Counted from the stretch's first letter, positions 19,629 through 28,097 are shown. The stretch is DNA of 64,000 bases from Persicobacter diffluens (GCF_036244895.1 NZ_BQKE01000003.1:186001-250000), one strand, 5' to 3'. The notes: generated from the letters alone by a model not told the origin. A program made the numbers and translations.

Positions 19629-22055
19629 ATGGGACAAATCATTAAAGGAGAAAGGCTAAATATTGGAGCACTTTTTCAACAAGCATTGCAACACTGGTAC
19701 TGGTTCGCCATTTCCATTTCCATTTGCCTGGCGATCGCATTTTGGCACATATACACCTCTCCATTGGTGTTTGAGGTGGCGGCTAAAGTATTACTGATAG
19801 AAAAATCCGGAAACAAAGCTCCTGAAGACTTTATTAAGGGCATGGAGCTATTTAGTCAGGATACGGAATTGGAGGATGAAATAGGCCTCTTGGGTTCTTA
19901 CACCATGGTCCAAAAAACCCTGAGACGTTTAGAAAAATTTGATATCTCCTACTTTCGAGGAAATCAATATAAAAAGAAAGAGCTTTACCGCACCAGCCCT
20001 TTTACGGTGGAGTTCGATCGGTCAAAACCACAGGTGGCCCAACAGTACGTTAATTTTATCGTCCTGGATGACCAAACCGTCAAGCTGTTTTATGACATTG
20101 AAAATGGTCCGCTGTACGATATGACCACCGAGCTGAAGACTAAAGAAAAGATAGAAAATGCCTCCTTCGAGGGAGAATTCCCGATTAATAAATGGTTCAG
20201 CAATGACTATTTTCGATTTAAAATCACCTTCCATGAAACAGATTTGAGTGATTATTATCAGGAACAATTCAGTTTCAGAATTAATCCTTTGCATAAAATG
20301 ACGAAGGATTACAAAAATAAAACAAGTATTAACCCTATTTCGCAAGAGAGTAGCATAGTGGAAATCGGGATTCGGGGAGCCCTTCCGGAAAAAGATGTTG
20401 ATTTTATCAATACCCTGATTCAGGTGTATCTGGAAACTGATTTGGAGAGGAAAAATGAACTGGGGCTCCAAACCATTAAGTTCATTGACGGCCAACTCGA
20501 AGGGGTGAGTGACTCCCTGAAAAGCGTGGAAAAGTCTTTGGAATCTTTCCGGTCCGACAATGAAATTCTGGACATTTCCACCACCTCCACCAATCTGTAT
20601 GCTAAGCTTGACCGGTTAGAAACGGAACAGCGACAATTAAAATCAAAACTCAAGTATTATGAGTACATCTATGAATATCTAAATGCTTCCCAAAATGATT
20701 TTCAGGATATTGTAGCACCTTCTTCTATTGGTGTAGATGATCCGCTTTTAACCAATTTATTAATTGAGCTATCCCAGTTAAATCAGGAAAAAGCTGCCCT
20801 GGATTACAGCACGGAATCCAATAACCCTGTGGTCCAGCAAATCAATGCCAAAATCAAAAATGGTAAATCTGCTGTCAAGGAAAACGTCAGTAATATTATT
20901 TCAACCACAGAATTTGCTGTAAATGACCTGAACAAACAATTAGGGCAGATCAAAAAAACACTGAGCAAATTACCGGGCAATGAACGAGCATTGGTAAACA
21001 TACAGCGGCAGTTCAATATTAATGATAATATCTACAATTACCTGCTGGAAAAAAGAGCTGAAGCCGGCATCGCCATTGCCTCCAATACTTCCAACAAAAC
21101 GGTCGTTGACCAGGCCATGCTCAAAGGTGACTTCCCCGTAGCCCCCAAGCCCAAAATCACCTACCTGCTCGCCCTGTTTTTTGCGATTTTAATTCCCTTG
21201 GTAATCATTGTACTTCTGGATGCAGTGAATGACACCATTTCTTCTAAACAACAATTGGAAACATTAACCGAAATCCCCATCCTGGGCCAGGTGCCGGTGG
21301 GAAATAAAGAAATGCAAAAGACAGTTGCGGTGACCCACTATGCCCCGGACACAGTATTAGCAGAGGCATTCAGATCCATCAGGGTGAATCTACAATACCT
21401 CACTTTCAAAGAGGAGCATAAGATCATCGGGGTAACCTCCTCTATTAGCGGGGAAGGAAAAACCTTTTCCTCCCTGAATTTAAGTGTGGTGTTAGCACAG
21501 GCGGGAAAGAAGACCATCCTTATTGAGGGAGATTTAAGGCGACCAAAAATCGCCACCTATTGGACCGCCTCCAATTTTAGCACGCAAAAAGGACTGAGCA
21601 GTTTTTTAGTAGGTCAGCATGAGTTAAATGAAATTAAGCAAAAAACAGAAGTAGAAAATCTGGACGTAATCGTCGCGGGCCCCACACCGCCTAACCCCAT
21701 TGATTTGATCTCCTCCAACCGGATGAATGATTTAATCGAGCAGTTAAAAGCGGAATATGACTATATCATTGTGGATACTCCTCCGCTTACTTTTGTGTCG
21801 GAATATATTATCCTTCGGAAATTGGTGGACAACACTATTTATGTCGTTCGTGCCAATTATACCAAAGCACAATTACTCGAAAAAATAAATGGACTTTTTC
21901 TAAAAAAACAAATCCAAAATATTTCCATTTTACTAAACTGTGTAAAAGCCGGATATTTTACTTCCGATCGGTACAAATCCTATGCTGCCAGTTATTCCAA
22001 AACCTATGAGAATAAAAACGGCAAAAAAGTAAAGCTCAAACAAAAAGTTAATTAG
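19629..22055 (+). CDS. Polysaccharide co-polymerase / tyrosine autokinase (Wzc-like)
   Basis: The 808-residue protein has a Wzz domain with a first membrane segment at about 25-45, a long periplasmic coiled-coil region, a second membrane segment near 510-530 and a cytoplasmic BY-kinase domain: Walker A SGEGKT at 607-612, Walker A' LLRRP-like GDLRRP near 635, and IIVDTPP near 715. The C-terminus carries four tyrosines within 13 residues (YKSYAASYSKTY), the expected autophosphorylation cluster. It controls polymer length and export with the lipoprotein encoded 6 bases upstream. A terminator hairpin begins 26 bases past the stop. Confidence 0.93.
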   Translation: MGQIIKGERLNIGALFQQALQHWYWFAISISICLAIAFWHIYTSPLVFEVAAKVLLIEKSGNKAPEDFIKGMELFSQDTELEDEIGLLGSYTMVQKTLRRLEKFDISYFRGNQYKKKELYRTSPFTVEFDRSKPQVAQQYVNFIVLDDQTVKLFYDIENGPLYDMTTELKTKEKIENASFEGEFPINKWFSNDYFRFKITFHETDLSDYYQEQFSFRINPLHKMTKDYKNKTSINPISQESSIVEIGIRGALPEKDVDFINTLIQVYLETDLERKNELGLQTIKFIDGQLEGVSDSLKSVEKSLESFRSDNEILDISTTSTNLYAKLDRLETEQRQLKSKLKYYEYIYEYLNASQNDFQDIVAPSSIGVDDPLLTNLLIELSQLNQEKAALDYSTESNNPVVQQINAKIKNGKSAVKENVSNIISTTEFAVNDLNKQLGQIKKTLSKLPGNERALVNIQRQFNINDNIYNYLLEKRAEAGIAIASNTSNKTVVDQAMLKGDFPVAPKPKITYLLALFFAILIPLVIIVLLDAVNDTISSKQQLETLTEIPILGQVPVGNKEMQKTVAVTHYAPDTVLAEAFRSIRVNLQYLTFKEEHKIIGVTSSISGEGKTFSSLNLSVVLAQAGKKTILIEGDLRRPKIATYWTASNFSTQKGLSSFLVGQHELNEIKQKTEVENLDVIVAGPTPPNPIDLISSNRMNDLIEQLKAEYDYIIVDTPPLTFVSEYIILRKLVDNTIYVVRANYTKAQLLEKINGLFLKKQIQNISILLNCVKAGYFTSDRYKSYAASYSKTYENKNGKKVKLKQKVN

Positions 22056-22080
22056 TCCCTCCCGCTTGATACAGGAGATC

Positions 22081-22118
22081 AAAAGGATTTTGGTATTTTT
22101 GTCAAAATCCTTTTTTTT
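22081..22118 (+). terminator. Terminator that abuts the next start codon
   Basis: A 12-bp stem (AAAAGGATTTTG with CAAAATCCTTTT) and 10-base loop is followed by eight T ending at 22118; the glycosyltransferase ATG is at 22119. It should end the wzc transcript and, on read-through RNA, would bury the translation start region of the next gene. Confidence 0.8.
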
Positions 22119-23135
22119 ATGCCACAACCCCTCGTTTCCTCTATTATTCCCTTTTACAATTCCGCTGAGACTTTAGCCCAAGCCATTGAAAGTCTGCTGC
22201 AACAGGATTATCCCCGTCAGGAAATCATTTTGGTAAACAATAATGCTGATCAGGCCAGTAGGCTAATAGCAAAAACTTATTCGGAACAGCACCCGCAAAT
22301 TCACCTTTTTACAGAAAGCAGACAAGGGGTAATGTTTGCCTTCAATAAAGGGCTGGCCAATTCGAAAGGGGATTTTATCCTTCGACTCGACGCTGATGAT
22401 ATTGCCCTGCCCTCCCGGATCAGTGATCAAATACACTTCCTGCAGACCCAAGCTGATGTAGACCTCTGCAGCGGGCTCGTCCGGTTTGAAAAGGGGGAAA
22501 TCCCCTCAGGAGGCTTTCAAAAATATGTGGATTGGGTGAATAGCATACAAACCGAAGAGGAAATCAAAAAAGCCATGTTTATTGAGTCCCCTATTGTAAA
22601 CCCTTCCCTGATGTTCAGAAAATCCTCGCTTGATAAATTCGGTACCTATCGGGCCGGTAATTTTCCGGAGGATTACGAATTATTGCTACGCTGGCAGGAA
22701 AAGGGTGCCAAAATGGCCAAAACAGACAATCCGGTAATTATCTGGCGGGATTCCGCCAGCAGACTAACCCGCACTAATTTCAGATATACCGAAGAAAACT
22801 TCTATAAAATCAAAAGTGAGTATCTGATGCGACACCTGAAGCAAATACAGGCTACCGATAAAAAAATTATGATTTGGGGAGCAGGAAAAAAAACAAAACA
22901 GCGCATTCACTTCCTTAAAGCTTATGGTCTTGCAATTCACGGCTACATCGATGTAGACCCAAAGAAATGTGAAAAAGACCACAGCCTGCACTACCTGGAA
23001 CTTCCCGATAAAACTTCAGAAGATCAGTTGTTTATTCTTTCCTTAATCGCCATTCCGGAAAGCCGGGAAAAAATCAAGCAGTTCTTGCTGAAAAAATCAT
23101 ACAAAGAGGGCCGTGATTTTATCCTTTTTGCTTAA
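22119..23135 (+). CDS. Family 2 glycosyltransferase with C-terminal Rossmann-like domain
   Basis: The 338-residue protein has a GT-A fold N-terminus: SSIIPFYNSAE at the start, the RLDADD motif (D91, D93) that binds metal and nucleotide sugar, and an acceptor region with ESPIVNPSLMFRK. From about residue 245 a separate module begins with IMIWGAGKKT, resembling a nucleotide-binding loop seen in other glycosyltransferases. It probably adds a sugar to the polysaccharide exported by the upstream proteins. The ATG directly follows the T-run of a terminator, leaving no room for a ribosome-binding site; no later start is plausible because the fold begins at residue 5. Confidence 0.88.
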   Translation: MPQPLVSSIIPFYNSAETLAQAIESLLQQDYPRQEIILVNNNADQASRLIAKTYSEQHPQIHLFTESRQGVMFAFNKGLANSKGDFILRLDADDIALPSRISDQIHFLQTQADVDLCSGLVRFEKGEIPSGGFQKYVDWVNSIQTEEEIKKAMFIESPIVNPSLMFRKSSLDKFGTYRAGNFPEDYELLLRWQEKGAKMAKTDNPVIIWRDSASRLTRTNFRYTEENFYKIKSEYLMRHLKQIQATDKKIMIWGAGKKTKQRIHFLKAYGLAIHGYIDVDPKKCEKDHSLHYLELPDKTSEDQLFILSLIAIPESREKIKQFLLKKSYKEGRDFILFA

Positions 23136-23282
23136 CCATACTGCTTTACCCCTTTTCCGCCAGTTCCAAAAATGGTATTATTCCGCTCTAATAAAAGAAA
23201 GAATGAAGCTTTGGACTAAAAACCGATCATTCTCATGGTGAATTGCCAGAAAAAGAAGATTTTTGCAAAAAAATAAAAGCTA

Positions 23283-23759
23283 ATGAGTATGATTTGTCCT
23301 TGCGGAAGGCAACGCCTGTATGCAGATTGCTGTGGAAGATATATTGACGGAGAAACACCCGCTCCCACCCCTTTGGACCTGATGCGATCACGATATACTG
23401 CCCACGTAAAAGTTAATGTGGATTATATAACCAAAACCACATTACCGGAAAAACAGGGAGAAATCGATCAAAAAGCAGTTTTGGACTGGGCCTACAAAAC
23501 GGAATGGAGCGGACTGGAAATAGTTTCCACCAATGATGGTCCGGAAGAAAATGAGGGCGTAGTGGAGTTCAAGGCCTACTATAAAGACGCAGGAAAAACC
23601 AAACAACACCATGAACGTTCAATTTTTGAAAAACGTGACGAGCAATGGTATTATGTTGGCGGAGCTATCAATCCAAAAGCCAAAAGCGATCGGGTAATGC
23701 GAAATGAACCTTGCCCCTGTGGCAGTGGTAAAAAATATAAAAAATGTTGTGGTAAATAG
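23283..23759 (+). CDS. YchJ family protein with SEC-C zinc motifs
   Basis: The 158-residue protein has a degenerate SEC-C motif at the N-terminus (CPCGRQRLYADCC), a middle domain of the YchJ/NTF2-like type and a perfect SEC-C motif at the C-terminus (CPCGSGKKYKKCC), which binds zinc. Members are small cytosolic proteins of uncertain role, thought to interact with other proteins or with ribosome-associated targets through SEC-C. Length matches the E. coli relative. It stands alone, 147 bases after the glycosyltransferase. Confidence 0.9.
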   Translation: MSMICPCGRQRLYADCCGRYIDGETPAPTPLDLMRSRYTAHVKVNVDYITKTTLPEKQGEIDQKAVLDWAYKTEWSGLEIVSTNDGPEENEGVVEFKAYYKDAGKTKQHHERSIFEKRDEQWYYVGGAINPKAKSDRVMRNEPCPCGSGKKYKKCCGK

Positions 23760-23823
23760 TGCCAACAGCGCAAAATCCTAAGTCCAGGTTCAGGCTAGCA
23801 TCGTATATAAAATAAACAAGGAA

Positions 23824-23840
23824 ATGTCCAGAATGGACAT
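23824..23840. promoter_or_regulatory. Perfect palindrome, candidate operator
   Basis: ATGTCCA, three bases, TGGACAT: a perfect 7-bp inverted repeat, 55 bases upstream of a small membrane-protein gene. It could be a repressor site or a short RNA hairpin; no regulator is assigned. Confidence 0.4.
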
Positions 23841-23894
23841 GTGTAGATCAGGTCTAATTTTGGATATTAGTGTACAACATAAATTTTTAAAGAG

Positions 23895-24020
23895 ATGGTA
23901 GTTTTTAAATTTTTAGGATTTCTCGCGCTCACCATTTTTTTGCTGATTTGTTTTACTGGAGGACTTGGATGGATTCAGGACTCCCTACACAGAATCAACA
24001 AAAAGCTACATCAACACTAA
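23895..24020 (+). CDS. Small single-pass membrane protein, 41 residues
   Basis: The frame encodes a hydrophobic helix at about residues 4-24 (FLGFLALTIFLLICF) followed by a short basic, amphipathic tail (RINKKLHQH). It begins with ATG after AAAGAG and its stop lies 20 bases before a strong terminator, and a palindrome lies upstream, so it looks like a compact self-contained transcription unit. I do not recognise a family. It may be a small regulatory or stress membrane protein; this is inference from topology only. Confidence 0.5.
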   Translation: MVVFKFLGFLALTIFLLICFTGGLGWIQDSLHRINKKLHQH

Positions 24021-24040
24021 AGGCTTGGAGGAACAAGCGC

Positions 24041-24083
24041 AAAAAAAGAGGCTGTCTCATAAATCGAGATAGCCTCTTTTTTT
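24041..24083 (+). terminator. Strong intrinsic terminator
   Basis: AAAAAGAGGCT-TCTC pairs with GAGA-AGCCTCTTTTT through a 7-base loop and runs into seven T. It closes the small membrane-protein unit. Confidence 0.85.
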
Positions 24084-24107
24084 GTCTATAATGCAAGTAC
24101 CCTCCTA

Positions 24108-24124
24108 AGAGCGTGTTTTAAAAT
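24108..24124 (+). repeat. Solitary family A terminal repeat (A7 remnant)
   Basis: AGAGCGTGTTTTAAAA is the left end of repeat family A, but neither the core nor the right end follows. It is probably a deletion scar. Confidence 0.4.
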
Positions 24125-24178
24125 ATGCTTTTCTCCAAGACCGGACTTTACTTTTGAGAAGGCCTTTTTTTATTTATT

Positions 24179-24688
24179 TTAGAATCTCTCGAGCACCTCC
24201 TGCGTCAGGTCATATTCCTCTGCTCCACTCAACATAAAAACCGTCCCCCGCACCTTGGCAGTAAAAATATGGGTAAATCCTTCTTTTTGGGCGATATCTT
24301 TAATAAAAATGTCCACCTTATTATACACCGGCTGAAACAAGGATTGCTCTTTTTCTATAATGGCCATTTGGGTACTACCATCCATTGCAATGAGTTGCTT
24401 ACGCATTTCCTCCACCTGTGCTTCTCTGGTTTTCACAATACTATCATTGAAGGTCTCCCGGTATTTTTCCAAGCTAATAATGGCCTCCTGATACTCCTGC
24501 ATCTTCTTTGCCCTTTTCTCTGCAATCTGACGTTTAAATAATTCTAACTCGGCCTGAATCAAACTAAAGCCATTGTGGTGTTCCAATACAAAATCCACAT
24601 CAACATATCCCACCTTTACCTGCGCCATGGAAATTTGGCTATATCCAATAAGAAATAAAGAAAAAAGGAAAATTTTCAATCTCAACAT
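24179..24688 (-). CDS. OmpH/Skp family periplasmic chaperone
   Basis: The 169-residue product has a signal peptide (hydrophobic core FLFSLFLIGYSQI, cleavage near AQ) followed by VKVGYVDVDFVLEHH, the beta-strand and start of the Skp-like body. About 90 residues of charged coiled coil (roughly 45-120) form the tentacles, and the C-terminus returns to the core beta-sheet. Skp-like proteins bind unfolded outer-membrane proteins during transit. Here it is a single gene rather than next to bamA. The frame allows a start three codons upstream at 24697; the ATG at 24688 gives the cleaner signal peptide. Confidence 0.87.
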   Translation of the reverse strand: MLRLKIFLFSLFLIGYSQISMAQVKVGYVDVDFVLEHHNGFSLIQAELELFKRQIAEKRAKKMQEYQEAIISLEKYRETFNDSIVKTREAQVEEMRKQLIAMDGSTQMAIIEKEQSLFQPVYNKVDIFIKDIAQKEGFTHIFTAKVRGTVFMLSGAEEYDLTQEVLERF

Positions 24689-24898
24689 AATATCCAACTG
24701 ATTCAGGCCACAAAATAAAACGGCTTTTTGAGGAATAAAAACGCCACCTAAATAATTGACTATTTCAAAGAAATATTTTACACATCATCTTTAGCTAATC
24801 AATTCATTATTAGACCTTTTCAAATAATTATTTTTTCATCCTTGCCTCAAACAAATCCTTTTCAATTCTATTTTTTAAGCAAAATCAAATAGAATTTT

Positions 24899-25417
24899 AT
24901 GAAACCTATACTACTGTTAATTAGCTGCTTGATATTGAGCATGTCTGCATGGGCACAAGAGGAACAAAACAGTGTACCCCAGATTGAAAATATCACCAAC
25001 GCCAGTATCACGGCAGGTAGCCTAAGGTTAGGAATGGATTTAAATTTAGCTATTGAACCCGGTTCGGTTGATCAATTTGGATTCTTAATGGAAATCAATT
25101 ATTTCTTATTTAACAACTTTGCCGTAGGCGGGGAATTCGTTTACAGAGATACAGACTTTTCAAATTCAACCTTTAAAATTGGTGGCAACGTACGATATTA
25201 TTTGATGTTTACTAATGCACTTGGTTTGGTAGGTAAGGCTTCCCTGGGCTTCGCACAAAACGATCCTTCGGGAGAGGAGGGTACAAAAAATGGTTTATAT
25301 TTTAATTTAAGACCAGGTGTAACCTATTTCATCTCAGAAAGAGTAAATATTGAAACGACCGTTTCTCCAACCTTTTCTGATTTCGGGCTCACCTTCGCCT
25401 GGTTCATCGGAAAATAA
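24899..25417 (+). CDS. Small outer-membrane beta-barrel protein
   Basis: The 172-residue product has a signal peptide ending in AWAQ, then short alternating strands (LRLGMDLNLAIEPG, FGFLMEINYFLF, VGGEFVYRDTDF, GLYFNLRPGVTYFIS) typical of an eight-stranded OmpX/OmpW-like barrel. The final residues FAWFIGK place the last aromatic slightly inside the C-terminus. Function is unknown. A TATTTTTT box at 24869 resembles a Bacteroidota -7 element. It is convergent with the pantothenate kinase gene and shares a hairpin terminator with it. Confidence 0.75.
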   Translation: MKPILLLISCLILSMSAWAQEEQNSVPQIENITNASITAGSLRLGMDLNLAIEPGSVDQFGFLMEINYFLFNNFAVGGEFVYRDTDFSNSTFKIGGNVRYYLMFTNALGLVGKASLGFAQNDPSGEEGTKNGLYFNLRPGVTYFISERVNIETTVSPTFSDFGLTFAWFIGK

Positions 25418-25438
25418 AAATAATAATCTCCCCCTAGT

Positions 25439-25476
25439 AAAGGTCGCCTTGACTCCCCGTCAGGTGGCCTTTAATT
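25439..25476. terminator. Shared terminator between convergent genes
   Basis: An imperfect stem built from AAAGGTCGCCTTGAC and GTCAGGTGGCCTTT with a 5-base loop lies between the barrel gene and the kinase gene; TTTAATTTT follows on the plus strand. It overlaps the final codons of the minus-strand kinase gene. Confidence 0.6.
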
Positions 25477-26295
25477 TTGTCCCACAATTTTTGCAGCACC
25501 TATGGCTGTAGCCACTTCCGCATGCTTCGGGACGATGTAAGACCGGCCATAAAGCTGAGACAATTTATCAAAAACGGAGGCAGCATAACCAAGCGTAGGC
25601 AATTTTCCCGTTAGGATAATTTTATTGGTATCATAGGCCATGGCGTGGGCATTGGCTAATACCCCGGCAGATTGAAATATCATATTCAATATCGCTAAAG
25701 CAAAGTCTTCGGGTTTAGCGGAATCTTTACATTTCCCAAAATTAGAGGCGGTCAGATCATCCGGCAGGCCATCAATATTACCATTAACAATATCACCGAC
25801 CAATAAATCCACCTTTCTAAGATCCCCTTTTTCAGCTAATTCCTGAAGTAAATCCAAATCGGAAATGCCGAGCATTTTATGGGAAAGTCCCATCAAGGTC
25901 CCCCCTCCAATACCACTCCCCCCGGCATGATCAATGTGAGCCCCGTCTACCCGAACCAAAGCGGTTCCGGTTCCCATACTCACCACTAAAGCCTTTGATT
26001 CCTTAGATAAAAACTGTCCCCCTCGGCCAATAGCTTCAAACTCACTGATTTTCTGCAACGGCAAGCCAAGGAGATGATCCGTGAAAAAAGTAGACCCTAC
26101 GCCCGTCATACCCACCCCGGCCACATCTGCCAGACTAAGCCCTTCCTGTTGAATAAATTTGCCCAAAGCCCCTGCCGCACTAGTGATGGGATCCGAAGCC
26201 CTAACACTTACGGGAGCCAACATCCTATCCCCCTTGAATGCCACCAAATCCGTAGTGGTGCCTCCAAGGTCAATTCCAATCATAAACTTCGCCAT
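25471..26295 (-). CDS. Type II pantothenate kinase
   Basis: From the ATG at 26295 the product has 274 residues. It shows the actin-like ATPase signature of type II PanK: phosphate-1 GIDLGGTTTDLVAF, VSMGTGTALV, and GGSGIGGGTLMGL, followed by DLLVGDIV. It phosphorylates pantothenate in the first step of CoA synthesis; type II enzymes are uncommon in bacteria but occur in Staphylococcus and some Bacteroidota. The frame stays open to 26403, yet the extra 36 residues are low-quality and lie outside the fold. A hairpin terminator overlaps its 3' end. Confidence 0.88.
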   Translation of the reverse strand: MAKFMIGIDLGGTTTDLVAFKGDRMLAPVSVRASDPITSAAGALGKFIQQEGLSLADVAGVGMTGVGSTFFTDHLLGLPLQKISEFEAIGRGGQFLSKESKALVVSMGTGTALVRVDGAHIDHAGGSGIGGGTLMGLSHKMLGISDLDLLQELAEKGDLRKVDLLVGDIVNGNIDGLPDDLTASNFGKCKDSAKPEDFALAILNMIFQSAGVLANAHAMAYDTNKIILTGKLPTLGYAASVFDKLSQLYGRSYIVPKHAEVATAIGAAKIVGQN

Positions 26296-26544
26296 GGGAT
26301 TATAGAGTTTTTGAAAAGGGGAAGTTAACGGGAAAGAAAATATCATCCAACAAAAAAAGAAAATGCTGAATGTATCCGCTAGCCGGAGCAAAACAATTAA
26401 CAAAAGGCGCCTCTGAAAAGGCCTTATTACTTCTTGCCAGAATTTCTTGAAAAAAATTTATCTTTTTTTTTCGACCTAAGTAGGTGATTTTTCGTCTTTT
26501 ATTGCGCTTGATAATCTTCATTGCCTTTTGGCTCCGGTAATTCC

Positions 26545-26577
26545 CTTGTTTTTTTGAAATTATTAGGCCTATATTTG
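26545..26577 (+). promoter_or_regulatory. Bacteroidota-type promoter of the tRNA cluster
   Basis: CTTG at 26545-26548, a 21-base spacer and a perfect TATATTTG at 26570-26577 match the TTTG/TAnnTTTG consensus. The expected start is a few bases upstream of the first tRNA at 26588. Confidence 0.7.
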
Positions 26578-26587
26578 TAGCCTAGTT

Positions 26588-26661
26588 CGGGATGTGGCGC
26601 AGTCAGGTAGCGTACATGCATGGGGTGCATGGGGTCGCTGGTTCGAATCCAGTCATCCCGA
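26588..26661 (+). tRNA. tRNA-Pro (anticodon GGG)
   Basis: 74 nt. The acceptor CGGGATG pairs with CATCCCG, A is the discriminator, the anticodon stem CATGC/GCATG holds the loop ATGGGGT, and the T-arm carries GGTTCGAATCC. CCA is not encoded. It is the first of five tRNA genes in one cluster. Confidence 0.95.
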
Positions 26662-26695
26662 CGAACAAATAAAAAAGTATCTTCGGATACTTTTG

Positions 26696-26770
26696 CGGGG
26701 TGTAGCGTAGCCCGGTCATCGCGCCTGCTTTGGGAGCAGGAGGTCGCAGGTTCGAATCCTGCCACCCCGA
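26696..26770 (+). tRNA. tRNA-Pro (anticodon TGG), copy 1
   Basis: 75 nt. Acceptor CGGGGTG pairs with CACCCCG, discriminator A, anticodon stem CCTGC/GCAGG with loop TTTGGGA. It is identical to the copy at 26885-26959. Confidence 0.96.
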
Positions 26771-26794
26771 CCGAGATTTTTCTTGAAAACCAAT

Positions 26795-26881
26795 GGAGAG
26801 TTGGGTGAGTGGCTGAAACCACCAGTTTGCTAAACTGACGTACTGGAAACGGTACCGGGGGTTCGAATCCCCCACTCTCCG
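26795..26881 (+). tRNA. tRNA-Ser (anticodon GCT)
   Basis: 87 nt with the long variable arm of a class II tRNA (ACGTACTGGAAACGGTACC). Acceptor GGAGAGT pairs with ACTCTCC, discriminator G, loop TTGCTAA. CCA follows at 26882-26884 and abuts the next tRNA without spacer. Confidence 0.95.
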
Positions 26882-26884
26882 CCA

Positions 26885-26959
26885 CGGGGTGTAGCGTAGC
26901 CCGGTCATCGCGCCTGCTTTGGGAGCAGGAGGTCGCAGGTTCGAATCCTGCCACCCCGA
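26885..26959 (+). tRNA. tRNA-Pro (anticodon TGG), copy 2
   Basis: 75 nt, base-for-base the same as 26696-26770. It begins directly after the CCA of tRNA-Ser, so a single cleavage could generate both ends. Confidence 0.96.
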
Positions 26960-26992
26960 CTGTTCCGCAGCAATTTGTTTGTTGTCGGTTCG

Positions 26993-27072
26993 TTGAGACA
27001 GTACATTCTCTGTCTCAAAAAAAAGATAAGATTCGTCTTGTCTCCCAAGTAAAGACAAGGCATCCCTTGTCT
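26993..27072 (+). other. Hairpin-rich spacer between tRNA-Pro and tRNA-Val
   Basis: Two stems occur: TTGAGACAG/CTGTCTCAA (26993-27001 with 27010-27018) followed by A rather than T, and AGACAAGG/CCTTGTCT (27053-27060 with 27065-27072). Neither looks like a plus-strand terminator. They may guide processing of the tRNA precursor. Confidence 0.5.
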
Positions 27073-27079
27073 CAACAAA

Positions 27080-27154
27080 GGGCTCTTAGCTCAGTTGGTT
27101 CAGAGCACCTGCCTTACAAGCAGGGGGTCGCTGGTTCGAATCCAGCAGGGCCCA
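27080..27154 (+). tRNA. tRNA-Val (anticodon TAC)
   Basis: 75 nt. Acceptor GGGCTCT pairs with AGGGCCC (one G-T), discriminator A, anticodon stem CCTGC/GCAGG with loop CTTACAA, T-arm GGTTCGAATCC. Last gene of the cluster. Confidence 0.95.
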
Positions 27155-27244
27155 CATTTTCTTGAAGACACGAAAAGGCATATCCATTTTGGGTTTGCCT
27201 TTTTTTATTTTGAGCAAAAAAATTAAAACCTTAGCGCAGGAACG

Positions 27245-28051
27245 ATGCAGCACGAAATCATAAAAACCGCCGAAGTTCAAAAGAGCATGAAGCTTCCTTT
27301 ATGGCTCACTAAGTGGGTGATGAAGGTGACCAAAATCAAAGACCTGAACAAGCTCTATGACAGTTGCTATCCCGCTGCCGGCATTGATTTGATGAATGCG
27401 GCGCTGGATTACAATAAGACCAATCCGGTATTTTCAGAGGAAGAAATGGCTAAAATCCCACAAGAGGGGGCTTTCATTACGGTCAGCAACCACCCCTTCG
27501 GGCTTTTAGATGGCATCATGATCATCGCGGTGATCGGCAGAAAGCGTAAGGATTATAAAGTGATCGCGAACTATCTGCTTTCGATGATGGAGCCGCTGAA
27601 AGACTGCTTTATTTCTGTTGACCCCTTCGAAGGGAAAAACAGAAAGTCAGGCATGGGCGCTTTTCAAAGGTCCCTGCAAAGGATAGAGGCCGGGCATCCT
27701 ATCGGTATTTTCCCGGCAGGAGAAGTGGCCACTACCTATGATGGCAATAAAGAAGTAACGGACCGCCCCTGGAGCTTATCTTCCATGCGTCTGATTAAGA
27801 AGGCCAATGTACCCGTAATCCCTATTCATTTTGGAGGCTACAACAGTCCATTATTTCACTTTCTGGGGAAAATTCACCCAATGCTGAGGACAGTAGCCAT
27901 TCCCTCGGAGTTTTTCAAAAAGTCACATCAGGATGTAAGATTCAGTATTGGAGACCCGATTCCTGCTGAAGTGATTCAAAATATGGACAAGCCTGATGAG
28001 ATCAGAACCTTCCTCCGATCGAAAGTATTTGAACTGGAAAAGAAAAAATAA
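27245..28051 (+). CDS. Lysophospholipid acyltransferase family protein (PlsC-like)
   Basis: The 268-residue protein carries glycerolipid acyltransferase blocks: NHPFGLLDG (catalytic His83 and Asp89), FEGKNRKSG, GIFPAGE near 165 and VPVIPIHFGG near 195. The H-x5-D spacing matches the hemolysin-like branch of the family rather than canonical PlsC (H-x4-D). It probably acylates a lysophospholipid or an amino-acid lipid (the ornithine/glycine-lipid OlsA-like role is possible) at the inner membrane. It follows the tRNA cluster by 91 bases and ends at a strong terminator. An alternative start is the Met at codon 15. Confidence 0.88.
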   Translation: MQHEIIKTAEVQKSMKLPLWLTKWVMKVTKIKDLNKLYDSCYPAAGIDLMNAALDYNKTNPVFSEEEMAKIPQEGAFITVSNHPFGLLDGIMIIAVIGRKRKDYKVIANYLLSMMEPLKDCFISVDPFEGKNRKSGMGAFQRSLQRIEAGHPIGIFPAGEVATTYDGNKEVTDRPWSLSSMRLIKKANVPVIPIHFGGYNSPLFHFLGKIHPMLRTVAIPSEFFKKSHQDVRFSIGDPIPAEVIQNMDKPDEIRTFLRSKVFELEKKK

Positions 28052-28059
28052 AACCTATA

Positions 28060-28097
28060 AAAATCGCCTTTCTATCATGGAGAGGCGATTTTTTTTT
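28060..28097 (+). terminator. Intrinsic terminator after the acyltransferase
   Basis: AAAATCGCCT and AGGCGATTTT form a 10-bp stem with a 13-base loop and continue into a run of T. Confidence 0.85.

Noticed and set aside
26499..27058. Two overlapping 151-codon minus-strand frames with repeated sequence
   Set aside because: They are antisense translations of the duplicated tRNA genes; the apparent protein repeat (GWQDSNLRPPAPKAG) is the known artefact of tRNA genes read as protein.
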